This document shows, in pieces, positions 28,301 to 37,218 of a stretch of 64,000 bases of DNA. The notes below the pieces were generated by a model, which was not told where the DNA came from, ran no database searches, and was given only the letters and a program-made list of their open reading frames with translations. The DNA lies in assembly GCF_000419525.1 (NCBI RefSeq), contig NZ_ATTE01000001.1, positions 2,092,655-2,156,654 of the forward strand, read 5' to 3'. The stretch comes from Leucothrix mucor DSM 2157. GTDB lineage: Bacteria > Pseudomonadota > Gammaproteobacteria > Thiotrichales > Thiotrichaceae. The stretch's first letter is position 1, and every line of letters begins with the position of its first letter. The position numbers and the translations under genes were made by a program.

Positions 28301-29543
28301 TATCGTAGTCAGCAAGATCAATCCCACTACCTGATGCCTCAAACGCTGTGATCGCCTCATCGTATAATGTTGTACTGCCCGCAGAGACGTAATAGCCCGT
28401 CTGTCTAGGTAACCGAATAACAGAATCGCTCACCTCGGCCTGAAGACTGGTTTTACCGCGAGACATATTACTGAGCATGAGCGAGGCGCTGCCATTCAGT
28501 GCTTGCTTGAGAGACGCTTTGCTAATTGGCTCGCCACTCAGATTAGAGAAATCGATGCGGATGAAAAATACTTTTTTCTGGCTAGTCGTCCAATCATTCG
28601 ACACTCTGTTCTGTAACACCAAACGCTCGCTAAGAGGCAAGCCTGTTTCCGATGAAGACTCTGTGCTAGCCGCCATTTCAAACAATATTTGAGAGCCGGT
28701 ATTAGGGCCAAGCTTTTGCTCAAGCTCCAACAGTGCCCGATTAAGCTTGTCGACATTTTCCATCGCTGAAAAATAGAATACTTTGCCACCCGCAAGTGCG
28801 AGGACTGGCGAGCCACTGATAGACTCTCCAGTATAAAAATCCACTGATGTGTTTTGTGCTGCGGAGGGGAAGTTATCCAGTACATAAGACTGATCGCGAC
28901 TGCTAAGTACCTGCAATGGCTCGTCACTCAGCACGGCTTCACCATCTAGCGAGATACCCTGCCCTGCGATACCTTTCTTTGAGGTGATTGCCTGGCGCTC
29001 TCCATAGCGATTTAACGTTAAATACGTTGATTCGCCTTGTAGCTTAATCTCTGTCGTTAAACCAGGTGCGCCAAGCCCCACGCTGTGGCTGCCGATTTCA
29101 CCTTCATTGGGTAGAACGACTAAGTCAACTTGGCGACTAAACGGTTTTTCCACCCATTGCGCGATCTCTGGAGGAAGTTTGGCATACTCAGATAAGCTGA
29201 GTGACTGCCGCAATGCGCGCTCAGGATCACTTTTCATTAGCGCTTTTATCTTTACAGACCGCTGTTTGGCAAGCTCGACCCCTTTATCAAGGCTGGCTTG
29301 ATCACTTGTAGAAGCTGCTGATTGCAACCAAGTATCGAACGCATCGACACTAGTATCCGCTTGGTCCGTTTGAGCAGAGGGATCGGCCAAAGCCTCCTCA
29401 ATTAACTCACTACGAACCGTTTCGTTAGTGGGCGCCGGTACCGGCCCCTCTCGCGTCATAAAAAGGAGACTGCCAACAATGGCAGCTCCTACTATTCCGA
29501 TAACGATATACTTTAATGTGACGGACTTTGATAATGGCTGCAT
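25305..29543 (-). CDS. Metzincin-type protease with PKD, BNR-like, TSP3 and beta-propeller domains
   Basis: A 1,412-residue protein with an N-terminal membrane anchor or uncleaved signal (about 10-30). A pro-region reaches about 320. The zinc protease domain (about 320-520) has the HEFGHNYGLLH zinc site at 453-463 and a YDIMG Met-turn near 487-491, the metzincin arrangement (M11/M12-like). Then come a beta region, PKD (about 660-735, YQWDFGD), a BNR/YCF48-like propeller of stress-sensor repeats (740-1065, VAVGDGG, VLRSTNSG), TSP3 repeats (1070-1165) and the shared propeller module (1170-1405). The protein stops abruptly after SNNWVGGSAD, where the paralogues continue into the 90-residue tail; the stop coincides with the IS630 remnant. 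Probably a cell-surface or secreted protease. Substrate unknown. Confidence 0.85.
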   Translation of the reverse strand: MQPLSKSVTLKYIVIGIVGAAIVGSLLFMTREGPVPAPTNETVRSELIEEALADPSAQTDQADTSVDAFDTWLQSAASTSDQASLDKGVELAKQRSVKIKALMKSDPERALRQSLSLSEYAKLPPEIAQWVEKPFSRQVDLVVLPNEGEIGSHSVGLGAPGLTTEIKLQGESTYLTLNRYGERQAITSKKGIAGQGISLDGEAVLSDEPLQVLSSRDQSYVLDNFPSAAQNTSVDFYTGESISGSPVLALAGGKVFYFSAMENVDKLNRALLELEQKLGPNTGSQILFEMAASTESSSETGLPLSERLVLQNRVSNDWTTSQKKVFFIRIDFSNLSGEPISKASLKQALNGSASLMLSNMSRGKTSLQAEVSDSVIRLPRQTGYYVSAGSTTLYDEAITAFEASGSGIDLADYDIVGIYFDKIGIGSGYAGLASVGGDRQWLQGDSSPRVVVHEFGHNYGLLHANFWTLDDGGVVGGNGLSEEYGDSYDIMGSGSAESGHFHPQALSKLDWLSTSEWQTVSSSGTYRVRRFDDKEATGLQGLKISRGNGDFYWLGHRENYDSNPWLESGIYLIWQPAGYEQSWLIDTTPNSFSDHDEDKQDAGVVIGQTYSDTSAGVHITPIAKGGAVGSEWIDVRVQLGSFTGNAAPTVSIQNVSQAYARTPATFTAVASDPDGDELAYQWDFGDRVVHSNSASVEQTWVVGGDYNVKVTVSDTKGKTATHELSVSVQDPLLSWNQRASGMTSSDLSAIATDGNTLVAVGDGGGAGGLVVLHSDNGREWEKAATTWKYKNGSTFSTYNFHFESLIHNGTTWFAVGKDYDFSLNQWVGVILSAGNAKDWTVQYYGGSPLYDIAANNNVLVAVGHEGRVLRSTNSGSAWTSSTLGSADLSGVAFGNNEFIIVGVNESTRFSDTDGVLYTSTNGAAWQAADNSGDLSTITAISYLNDRFVGAGFYTGIQYRVSEQQGFVLARSVDSNYGPEALTFANGVYIAMGGTADSYLSLDGYNWTAFDAQVQTTRNAVVYFGGSFVSVGDQGKIYQSNATSTRPVNDDNDNDGISDATDLDDDNDGMPDAWEIQYGLNSLSALDAQLDLDGDNLTNLEEYLAGTDPDNVDTDGDGINDDVDNGISGYACNVVSDPDSSDRRWGINQYNLADLPNVVAEPVYSMSKNRTIQSVSCDPAGSNILFSMKDSVRGDYEIYELETASGLVTQITDNETDDADVTRSQDGRTVVWQMRLPDDRQALELRQYQADGELISSVTLASANPFVQPSLSPNGKWLTFVQLRPSSFAVMRYDVLNRQYKEVRVIARRKKLYHPSITDDGNKVGWSERTSMLRYRVKDLAEDITTDVVYNVNGVEHAVLSGDGKQVIYSVNTDSHAETYLTHLEALDTQVIGETLINPVRYLSNNWVGGSAD

Positions 29544-29677
29544 CCCTGATCCTTAGCGTAGTAACCCTTAACGCTGCATGAACACAATCGTTAAAAGTAG
29601 ATTCCCAAGCTTTGATAATAGGACATAACCAATCAAAATAGAACCGAATAACGGGTTTTTACCAATAGCAGAACTTA

Positions 29678-29767
29678 TTACTCCAGATATAATCTCTGAA
29701 TCTCAGATATAGATAGTTCTCGGTTATACATTTTAATATCATCAAGCCGCCCAGAACCATTACTCAA
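29678..29767 (-). pseudogene. Ghost of a LamG domain C-terminus
   Basis: Just downstream of the RCC1-like gene, and in a different frame from it, the minus strand encodes GRLDDIKMYNRELSISEIQR followed by a few residues and a stop codon at 29678-29680. This matches the final strand of LamG domains, such as GLIDEVRIYDRTLNEGEIQA in the protein at 20689. No start codon or rest of the domain is present. It looks like what is left of a former 3' end, displaced or replaced by the present RCC1-like C-terminus. Confidence 0.65.
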
Positions 29768-31998
29768 TCAAGCGCTAACTCAGGAGGCACAAAGTTTCCT
29801 CTTAATCCAATCACACGACCAGCTGATGTCAATGCAAGCGAGGGGGTCATTGCAACAATCTCCTCATCACCTTCCCACAACACACTTATAATACCTTCCG
29901 ACCAAGTTACAATCGTTCCATTACTTCTAAGAACAACTGCCTCGTTACCTGCTCCTGCAATTGCTACCGCATCATTTAACTCAGCGGGTACAGGGCCAGG
30001 GTCCTGATAAGTAGGTGATGAATAAACGATAGTTCCATCTCTCTTTAGTGCCATTATGGAGCTATCAAGATTTGTAGATATGGCAGCTATATCACTCCAG
30101 TCTTCTGGCACCTTTATAAAATCATAACCCCAATGACTCACCGTTCCATCTGACTTTAAGGCGACACCGCTCCAATACCCTGCTGCGACAGCGACCACAT
30201 CACTCAAGCCTTCAGGTATCTTATTGGCTCCTATGCCATAGCCCTTCACGGTACCATCGGCGAATAAGATCACCGTAGTATCGCCGCCTGTTGCTACAGC
30301 TACAACCCCTTCTATTGGGGAATCTCCTGACCAATTAAGTTGCCCGGCAATATTATCTCCCCAGCCTACAATTGTGCCATCGGATTTCAATGCCACAAAA
30401 TGATCACCAGAGGTCGAGACCGCCACTATATCACTCACGCTATCTGGTTGTGGAATTAGTGGTGATCCGTAACCGCCATATCCCTCTCCCCAATACATTA
30501 ATGTGCCATCTTCTAAAACAGCAAGGTCGTCTCCAGCAATTCCGATGGCATTAACCTTCACTAAGACTTTGAAATTTGCAGTTACTTCTACATTGTTTTG
30601 CGGCATGACAAATGAACAGGTAGTTTGCTCTCCTGAGCACTCTCCTCCCACGCTTTCCCATGACTCAAACACGTAACCAGAGTCGGCTACCGCTGTTAGG
30701 GTAATTGAATCCCCCTCCTTGTAACCTTCTTCAGATTCGGGGAAAACATTGACAACGCCATTCGCTGCAAGAACCTTTATATTGTGCGTCTCAATATCTA
30801 CAACTGCGCTCAACTGATTACCTAGATACTGATTTTCTGCACGAAGCACTTTTCCTAGCCGATAGGTGCTTCCCGTACGCAATACCCGCATAAAAGTCTG
30901 CCGTTTATTCGGCGCATTAATGCTATATATTGCAGCCTCACCATCACCACTTAACATCGGATGTTCCAGCACATGCTGATCAGCATGGGAAATCTTGAAA
31001 AGCCTCTCGCTGGTATTTTTGGTCAGATCAGTCAGGATTAGCCATTGATACCAATGCTCTTCTCCCCATAGCGCCTTTGTTCCATCATTACTGATACTTG
31101 GATCGACAACATCAATATTAAACAACCGAGTATAAACTATTCCTAAAGTGGTGAACTCACCAGTGGACAATTGATAACGCAAAACATGTTTTCGGTTACG
31201 CTCATTGACCAAAATCAACCACTCACCATTGTCACTTAAAGAAGGCTGCGTCATTGGATATTTGCTGCCCAGCGCGATATCTGAATAGCTACCATCCTCA
31301 GCAATAGTGCGCACAAAAACCGCTTTACGGTCATCAGCCAAACGGCCTTGCCAGGTAATAACCCGACCATCCTGACTCATGCTGACATCCAGATCGTCGG
31401 TATCATTATCGGTCAGTCGCAGGATTTCATTATTGGTCTGGTCAATCAGGTAAATCTCGCTATCGCCACCCACTCCGTCCTGAGTCGCCATTAATACTTG
31501 GCTGCCATCGGCACTGCAAGAAACGGACTGTATCGTCGTGTCTTCATCGGATACAAACACCGCGGTTTGATTATCCGTATCCAGGCTCAGATCGTATTGA
31601 AGAATGCTCCAGCGATGTTTTCCAATCGGGGTATGCAAAATATTGCAGGCCAATCCGTCGATACTAACGCCGGGGCTCAGTGTGGTTTTGCTGAGTAACT
31701 CAGGTTCAGAGACCTCATCGGCGGTACTCCCGATCTCAGAAGATATTGCAGGGACAGATGCAACCGCTAACGGATCACTCAATAACACAGTATCAGTCAT
31801 GACCGCAGACACTGCCGGCGTCATGATTTGAAGTGGTGCTGCACTGGCCTTATCCAAATCCGATAATTGGTAGGGTGCATTGGACGGTTTCATAGGCGTG
31901 GTATCAGCCATTGCGGCACCAATCACGCTTATTAAAAGAAGGGCAAGTAAGCTGATTAACGAAACTTGCCGTAGCTTAATAGAGTAATGACTTATCAT
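29764..31998 (-). CDS. Secreted beta-propeller protein with InlB-type repeat and RCC1-like domain
   Basis: A 744-residue protein with a GGGAGC ribosome site and a signal peptide (about 1-31, ending IGAAMAD). After a linker of about 80 residues comes a variant of the shared propeller module (about 110-400: CNILHTPIGKHRWSILQYDL, IQSVSCSADG, DDLDVSMSQDG, WQGRLADDR, QPSLSDNGEW, HPMLSGDGEA). It belongs to the same subgroup as the module at 35008. A bacterial InlB B-repeat-like domain follows (about 405-475, GYKEGDSITLTAVADSGYVF), then about 265 residues of RCC1-like repeats (VALKSDGTIVGWGDN, VALKSDGTVSHWGYD). The RCC1 part forms a second propeller. No enzyme motif is seen. A LamG ghost lies just after the stop codon, hinting that the C-terminus was exchanged. 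Confidence 0.85.
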   Translation of the reverse strand: MISHYSIKLRQVSLISLLALLLISVIGAAMADTTPMKPSNAPYQLSDLDKASAAPLQIMTPAVSAVMTDTVLLSDPLAVASVPAISSEIGSTADEVSEPELLSKTTLSPGVSIDGLACNILHTPIGKHRWSILQYDLSLDTDNQTAVFVSDEDTTIQSVSCSADGSQVLMATQDGVGGDSEIYLIDQTNNEILRLTDNDTDDLDVSMSQDGRVITWQGRLADDRKAVFVRTIAEDGSYSDIALGSKYPMTQPSLSDNGEWLILVNERNRKHVLRYQLSTGEFTTLGIVYTRLFNIDVVDPSISNDGTKALWGEEHWYQWLILTDLTKNTSERLFKISHADQHVLEHPMLSGDGEAAIYSINAPNKRQTFMRVLRTGSTYRLGKVLRAENQYLGNQLSAVVDIETHNIKVLAANGVVNVFPESEEGYKEGDSITLTAVADSGYVFESWESVGGECSGEQTTCSFVMPQNNVEVTANFKVLVKVNAIGIAGDDLAVLEDGTLMYWGEGYGGYGSPLIPQPDSVSDIVAVSTSGDHFVALKSDGTIVGWGDNIAGQLNWSGDSPIEGVVAVATGGDTTVILFADGTVKGYGIGANKIPEGLSDVVAVAAGYWSGVALKSDGTVSHWGYDFIKVPEDWSDIAAISTNLDSSIMALKRDGTIVYSSPTYQDPGPVPAELNDAVAIAGAGNEAVVLRSNGTIVTWSEGIISVLWEGDEEIVAMTPSLALTSAGRVIGLRGNFVPPELALD

Positions 31999-32147
31999 GA
32001 GATGCTCCCAATGAGTAAAGGTAGCTTCTCAGATTACTATTCTATCAAAGCTACGGAGCCAGAATAAAACAACTATAAGACATAAAAGTTGATATTTATC
32101 AAGATTTAGTCATAAACCCAAGAGACCAATACAAACACCCCTCAAAA

Positions 32148-32783
32148 CTAACCTCCCCGAATGGCGTAAACACGCTTCCATTTTGAAGGCTCTGTATCAT
32201 TATTTGTGCCACTCAATTCATAATCTAACGGGTCTGTATACACCTGAGAGCCAACGACTTTCCCATCCCTGAACACGGCATAAGCAGAGTCATAATAACT
32301 ATCTGTATAAGGAGCCGTTAGCGTAGATGACCAGGATAGATAAGCAACAGTGAGAGGGAAAACCTCCAAGTTTCTCGCAGGATCCGTGCAGGCCCGCTCA
32401 ACCACCGTAGCCAGCTCCTTGATATTTGGCATGCGCCAATCATAAACAACGGTGCCGTCATAACCCGCCAACCCCGTTGAGTTGATGCTGGACACACGAC
32501 TATTAGCACTCTGCCAAGTCGTTCTTGTTGCTCCTTGAGGGGTACACTCATCGTCGGTAACGTTATCTGGTGTTCCGTTATCATCAAAAACATGTCCTAG
32601 TGGGCAACGAGTCCATTCAAACCCCGTTGCATGATCTAGTGCAATTGCTCCGTTAATGGAAAAGCGAGCAGTCGGAGCCGTCTCTACAATGGACGCCTTA
32701 TTACAATACTGATCAGCACTGACAACAGAGTGATAAACAATGAATGAAAGAACAACCAGCCCTTTTAATGTATGTGTATGCAT
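32148..32783 (-). CDS. Small secreted DUF1566 (Lcl C-terminal-like) protein
   Basis: A 211-residue protein with an AAGGAG ribosome site and a signal peptide (about 1-23, VVSADQ). The remaining part is one DUF1566 domain: DHATGFEWTRCPLG near 52, then WRMPNIKELATVVERAC near 115 and YLSWSSTLTA near 148, with the usual conserved Cys residues, ending in VYAIRGG. DUF1566 is the C-terminal domain of the Legionella collagen-like adhesin Lcl and is widespread in secreted proteins of aquatic bacteria. The gene is directly downstream of the DUF1566 lipoprotein at 32816 (32-base gap), so the two are probably co-transcribed. A role in adhesion is inferred from the family only. Confidence 0.8.
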   Translation of the reverse strand: MHTHTLKGLVVLSFIVYHSVVSADQYCNKASIVETAPTARFSINGAIALDHATGFEWTRCPLGHVFDDNGTPDNVTDDECTPQGATRTTWQSANSRVSSINSTGLAGYDGTVVYDWRMPNIKELATVVERACTDPARNLEVFPLTVAYLSWSSTLTAPYTDSYYDSAYAVFRDGKVVGSQVYTDPLDYELSGTNNDTEPSKWKRVYAIRGG

Positions 32784-32815
32784 ACTTAATCTCCTTTAGA
32801 TAGAGCAGTAGCGAT

Positions 32816-34357
32816 CTATCGACTACTCACTGCCCGAACAAAATGAGGAGTGACTTTCGCATCCCATGAAGAAACGCTCACCCATGCGTTATCAGCATCG
32901 AACGTTGGAGAGGCTGTCCAATAAGATGCGGATTGACTATTCGGGAAGTAGCTGGTGTCGATTGACATATCACTACCATAAATACGAAGGGTGTGTAGCT
33001 CATCCACCGTAGGCATTCGCCAGTCACTAATACCACAAAGCGCTGAGGCATTGACTCTGCGGATAAAGTAATCGGTATTACAGAACGAGCCAAGCTTATC
33101 AGCACTATACCCAAAGCAAATATCGAGAGCACCAGTATCACCCGAACTACCGCCATTATTATGTGCTTCCGTGTTGTACCAGGTAAACATATCCCCGGAG
33201 TCATGTAAGCCACCATCAGTAGTCTTAACCTCCCAGGTTAACCCGGTTACATTGTCTTTTACGCAGGCCCAGTCCGCTGCATCGGCCGCCAGAGCAACAC
33301 CTTCTGAAGAAAGCTTCGTAAAACTAAATCCCCGGTAACCGTCACTATCATCGTCATCAGTAACATCTCGCCCGACCGCACCATCGACTCGATAACTCAC
33401 CCCCGTGTCGTTTAACGCGATCTTAAGTGTGGATGCCACCTCATCACTCATATCTCCTATTAACCCGTCATCACTGACTGCTGCAGCCCTAAAATAATAC
33501 GGCATACCATGATCTGGTGATTCAACCGTAATAAAATTTGACGTGACTGATTGAACGAGCTGTCCCTGATAAAGCGTTTGACAAGCAGATAGACTGCTAA
33601 TGGGTTGTTTTGCGTAACACACGGTGTAATTTGCCGCCCCCTCAACCGCTGCCCAACTAAACACAATATTCTCACCATCAACTACACTGCCGGCCTCTTG
33701 AGGCGCAGCCACGACCGGTGCTATCGTGACAGTTACCCGAGCAGTCTCCGAGTTAACGGTTCCGTCATTCGCGAGGTATGTGAATGTATCACTGGATGTA
33801 TAAACAGTGCCGGGAGTGTAACTGACGACACCATTTGTGAGTGCGCTAAGCGTGCCACTTTCAGGCCCTTGCACAATCTCGAATGTCAGTGCATCGCCAT
33901 CGACATCGGTTGCGATGAGATTAATATCAACTGCTTCATTATGGGCTGTGCTGACTGTAACGGTACTTGACACTGGTGGGTCATTTTGAGGACTGATCGT
34001 AAGACTTACTAAGCCTGACGTCGAATCCAATTCACCGTCACTAGCCTTAAAAGTAAACGTATCACTACCCGCGTAATTCGCATCAGGCGTGTACGTAGTC
34101 ACATTATCCACTAAGGCACTTAACGTGCCATGCTGTGGCTGACTTGTAATCGTGTAGGTAAGCGTGTCACCTTGAGGATCCGTTGCAGTCAGTCTTAGCA
34201 TGGTAGTGGTATCTTCATCTAGCGTGACTGTGATGCTCTCAGGAACAGGGGAGGTGTTGGTGACCTCCTCGCTTTTTTTATCAGAGCCACAGCCGCTCAT
34301 GATACCAAGTAACAATAAATACAGCGCTGCATGAGTTACTGTCCGATCACTTTTCAT
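32816..34357 (-). CDS. Lipoprotein with two cadherin-like Ig repeats, FN3-like region and DUF1566 domain
   Basis: A 513-residue predicted lipoprotein: signal peptide with lipobox IMSGC (Cys near residue 23). Two tandem Ig-like repeats (about 38-125 and 127-215) share TLTYTITSQPQHGTLSAL-type and DTFTFKASDG-type strands, as in bacterial cadherin-like/VCBS repeats. An FN3-like domain follows (about 220-312, ENIVFSWAAVEGAANYTVCY), then a DUF1566 domain (about 318-513: FTKLSSEG, WACVKDNVTGLTWEVKT, CGISDWRMPTVDELHTL, YWTASPT), ending HFVRAVSSR. There is no propeller module. It lies between two small DUF1566 genes in the same orientation. Probably surface-attached through its lipid anchor; a ligand-binding role is an inference. 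Confidence 0.84.
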   Translation of the reverse strand: MKSDRTVTHAALYLLLLGIMSGCGSDKKSEEVTNTSPVPESITVTLDEDTTTMLRLTATDPQGDTLTYTITSQPQHGTLSALVDNVTTYTPDANYAGSDTFTFKASDGELDSTSGLVSLTISPQNDPPVSSTVTVSTAHNEAVDINLIATDVDGDALTFEIVQGPESGTLSALTNGVVSYTPGTVYTSSDTFTYLANDGTVNSETARVTVTIAPVVAAPQEAGSVVDGENIVFSWAAVEGAANYTVCYAKQPISSLSACQTLYQGQLVQSVTSNFITVESPDHGMPYYFRAAAVSDDGLIGDMSDEVASTLKIALNDTGVSYRVDGAVGRDVTDDDDSDGYRGFSFTKLSSEGVALAADAADWACVKDNVTGLTWEVKTTDGGLHDSGDMFTWYNTEAHNNGGSSGDTGALDICFGYSADKLGSFCNTDYFIRRVNASALCGISDWRMPTVDELHTLRIYGSDMSIDTSYFPNSQSASYWTASPTFDADNAWVSVSSWDAKVTPHFVRAVSSR

Positions 34358-34406
34358 CTCAAATACCGGCAGTTATAGTTTGATTAAGCATAAATAGAGT
34401 ACCGAC

Positions 34407-34922
34407 TCAGTCATCGAGTCCTGAGGCCTCCTGTCCGCCCCGAACTAACCGAACATACTCATCGGCGTCCTCACCCTGCATGTAATCGTAGCCGTAGAAG
34501 AACTGGACGTGCCACGCGCTATTACTACTGTCAGCAGACGGCGAAGACGACCAATACATCCGGCTTTCTGTCGCAGGAAATACAGTCAAGTTAACTGCTG
34601 GCTCAACACAAGCTGCCTCAGCAATACTCATTAGTTCTTTTATATTTGGCAAACGCCAATCGCCTGCAGCCATTGCTAGTGCTAGTGCTTCTGACCAATT
34701 ATGTGTTGTTGCACTACCAGAGCAAGTCGTGCCGTCCCAGCTTTGTCCCACCGAGCAACGCTGCCAGATTAAACCGGTTTGCAAATCAGTCACCTCATCC
34801 CCTGAGACTGAAAAACGCGTATCCGGTGTTGAAGGAGAGACACGTTCATCGCACGTTTGTGCAGTCGCAGCGACACTAAGCAATAGCAAAAGAGCCGCGA
34901 ATGGTAAAAAACAAACTTTCAT
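34407..34922 (-). CDS. Small secreted DUF1566 protein
   Basis: A 171-residue protein. The start ATG 34922 is chosen because GGAAG precedes it and a clean signal peptide (FLPFAALLLLLSVAATAQT) begins there; the reading frame extends 33 codons further upstream without support. The single DUF1566 domain contains DLQTGLIWQRCSVGQSW near 48, WRLPNIKELMSIAEAAC near 90 and MYWSSSPSADS near 123, ending YVRLVRGGQEASGLDD. Four Cys residues match those in the small paralogues at 32148 and 40304. It lies downstream of the large propeller-DUF1566 gene at 35008, with an 85-base gap. Likely co-transcribed with it and with the lipoprotein that follows. Confidence 0.8.
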   Translation of the reverse strand: MKVCFLPFAALLLLLSVAATAQTCDERVSPSTPDTRFSVSGDEVTDLQTGLIWQRCSVGQSWDGTTCSGSATTHNWSEALALAMAAGDWRLPNIKELMSIAEAACVEPAVNLTVFPATESRMYWSSSPSADSSNSAWHVQFFYGYDYMQGEDADEYVRLVRGGQEASGLDD

Positions 34923-35007
34923 AATAAACTTCCTATTAACCTGGTGTACGGACACACGCACTGACAAGTCTTCATGCCTTGCTGACGTATCCTTGCAAAA
35001 AGCACAA

Positions 35008-37218
35008 TCACTGTCCGCCACGAACTAAACGAACATAGTAGCCGCTGCCCTCATTGCGCCCGAGGGTGTTGCCAGAGTAGAAATTGACGAGCGACGCATA
35101 GTCACTAAGGTCAGCATACGGCGAGGACGCCATCAGCGAGGACGACCAATACCCGCTATTTTTTGTATTAGGAAAATAGTCCGTATCAATAGACGGATTC
35201 ACCCGGTCATAACTGACAATAGAGCGTAGCTCCTCAAGCGCGGGTAAACGCCAATCTGAAGCGCCGCATAGACGCTGTGTATTAACACGGTTGATATAGG
35301 CCTCAGTATTGCAGTAACTCGTTGCGTCACCGGAGTAATAACCGTGACAGTTTTCACTGGTGTCATCAAAACCCGCAAAACCACCATCATTATTCGTATC
35401 AGTGCTATACCAAGTATAGGAGTCATCCGCATCGTGGAGGCCTTCATCGCCCACCGTGCCATTTCCACCCTGCTTAACCTCCCAGATTAAGCCCGTCACA
35501 TTATCTTTGACACAGGACCAACTCTCAGCGTTCGCAAGGAGTGTATTACCATTGATATCTAGCTTGGTATAGCTAAAACCAGCATGACCATCAGAGTCAT
35601 CATTATTATTAAAGTCGCGACCGTATTGGGCATCCTGGTCTGGGTAATCAGCTACGGGACAGGATAAACCGTTGGTACTGCCATCTGCGCATTGGGTAAT
35701 ACCGGTATCGTTGAGTTTGCCTGTGGCAATCGGTGTCTCAGCCAGAACAGTCTCCTGAAAGATGGCCATCATCTCGACATCCTTCGCTGGCATTACAAAA
35801 CTGCAGTCATAAAATGTTTCGCACAGATCAGTATCCGACCAACTAACAAACCGATAGCCTACATTGGGGGCCGCAGTCAGTCTAACCATGCTACCCTCCA
35901 GGTAGCCATTATCGGATTCCGGTGACACGACCACAGAGCCGTTAGGAGCTGTAATTGTTAACTTGAATAGTTGTAGCTCTTCAAAAGTCGCCGAGACACT
36001 CAGGTTTTCTTCCGTAACAACAAGCGTGCAAACTGGCTCCTGATCACATTGATCAACACCGACCCAACCACTAAAGACATAGCCCGCATCCGCTGTTGCC
36101 GTCAGGGTTACAGTATCCCCAACCAAATACCCGTCTGCGGATTCAGGAGAAAGACTAACGGAACCGTCATCGACCACCGAAATGGCGACGCTGTAGGTAT
36201 CAATCTCAACCGCTGCACTTAACTGACTCCCCAAATAACGATTTTCCGGCCAAAGCACTTTACCCAATCGAAAGATAGACCCTGAACGCAAAATCCGTAG
36301 AAAGGTTTGTCGCTTAGTCGGGGTGTCAATACTGTAAATTACCGCGGCCCCATCACCACTCAGCATCGGATGACCCAAGCCATCCCCCTCAGCGTAGCTA
36401 CCCTGTAGGAGCACGTCACTGGTCTGTGTCGACAGGTCAGTCAGCACCAACGCCTGACCGACGTCGACTCTAACCCAAAGGACGTTTGTTCCATCATTGC
36501 TAATACTGGGCGCGATGACGTCGTATCGACGATTATTGATTACTTCTACAATAGTGTACTCACCCGTAGATACCTGATATCGCACGAGATGGTCTACTGA
36601 GTTTCGCTCATTCACCATGATCAACCACTCGCCATTATCGCTTAGAGAGGGTTGGGTCATTGGAAACTTACTGCCGAGCGCCACATCCGTGTAACTACCA
36701 CCTTCGCCAATGGTTCTGACAAATACGGCCTCACGATCATCCGCCAAACGGCCTTGCCAGCTAATCACCTTACCATCCTGACTCATACTGACATCCAGAT
36801 CTTCAGTCTCATTATCCGTCAGGCGTTGGGTTTCATTATTGGTCTGGTCAATGAGATAAACCTCACTATCGCCACCTACGCTATCCTGAATAGCCATTAA
36901 TACTTGGCTGCCACCGGCGCTACAAGCCACTGATTGAATCGTTCTGTCTTCATCCATGACGAACACGGCTTTCTGGTTATCTGTATCGGTACTCAGATCG
37001 TATTGAAGGATGCTCCAGCGATGCTTACCAATGGGAGTATGGAGAATATTGCAGGCCAGACCCTCAATGGGGATACCGGGGCTAAGCGTGGTTTTACCAA
37101 GCAGTTCTGGTTCCGCAACTGAAGTATCCGCCATAACAGTACTCGACACACTCAGCGCTAAAACAGTAACCGTACTAATTAACCACCTAGCCAGAGGATG
37201 AAGACAATAACCGTTCAT
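35008..37218 (-). CDS. Secreted beta-propeller protein with two InlB-type repeats and a DUF1566 domain
   Basis: A 736-residue protein. ATG 37218 is chosen for its GGAG ribosome site and the signal peptide that follows (WLISTVTVLALSVSSTVMA). The propeller module (about 50-345) is of the same subgroup as that at 29764, with CNILHTPIGKHRWSILQYDL in common and QPSLSDNGEWLIMVNER in place of the QLRPS block. Two InlB B-repeat-like domains follow (about 350-425 and 427-495: GYLVGDTVTLTATADAGYVF and GYLEGSMVRLTAAPNVGYRF). The C-terminal DUF1566 domain (about 510-736) has WSCVKDNVTGLIWEVKQ, CGASDWRLPALEELRSI and YWSSSLM. It is the intact counterpart of the interrupted gene at 37384-40282, with the same propeller-DUF1566 architecture plus repeats. 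Confidence 0.85.
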   Translation of the reverse strand: MNGYCLHPLARWLISTVTVLALSVSSTVMADTSVAEPELLGKTTLSPGIPIEGLACNILHTPIGKHRWSILQYDLSTDTDNQKAVFVMDEDRTIQSVACSAGGSQVLMAIQDSVGGDSEVYLIDQTNNETQRLTDNETEDLDVSMSQDGKVISWQGRLADDREAVFVRTIGEGGSYTDVALGSKFPMTQPSLSDNGEWLIMVNERNSVDHLVRYQVSTGEYTIVEVINNRRYDVIAPSISNDGTNVLWVRVDVGQALVLTDLSTQTSDVLLQGSYAEGDGLGHPMLSGDGAAVIYSIDTPTKRQTFLRILRSGSIFRLGKVLWPENRYLGSQLSAAVEIDTYSVAISVVDDGSVSLSPESADGYLVGDTVTLTATADAGYVFSGWVGVDQCDQEPVCTLVVTEENLSVSATFEELQLFKLTITAPNGSVVVSPESDNGYLEGSMVRLTAAPNVGYRFVSWSDTDLCETFYDCSFVMPAKDVEMMAIFQETVLAETPIATGKLNDTGITQCADGSTNGLSCPVADYPDQDAQYGRDFNNNDDSDGHAGFSYTKLDINGNTLLANAESWSCVKDNVTGLIWEVKQGGNGTVGDEGLHDADDSYTWYSTDTNNDGGFAGFDDTSENCHGYYSGDATSYCNTEAYINRVNTQRLCGASDWRLPALEELRSIVSYDRVNPSIDTDYFPNTKNSGYWSSSLMASSPYADLSDYASLVNFYSGNTLGRNEGSGYYVRLVRGGQ

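Noticed and set aside
26402-28927. Several long open frames overlapping the metalloprotease gene in other frames
   Set aside because: They lie inside a 1,412-codon gene with clear domains and have no coding signatures of their own.
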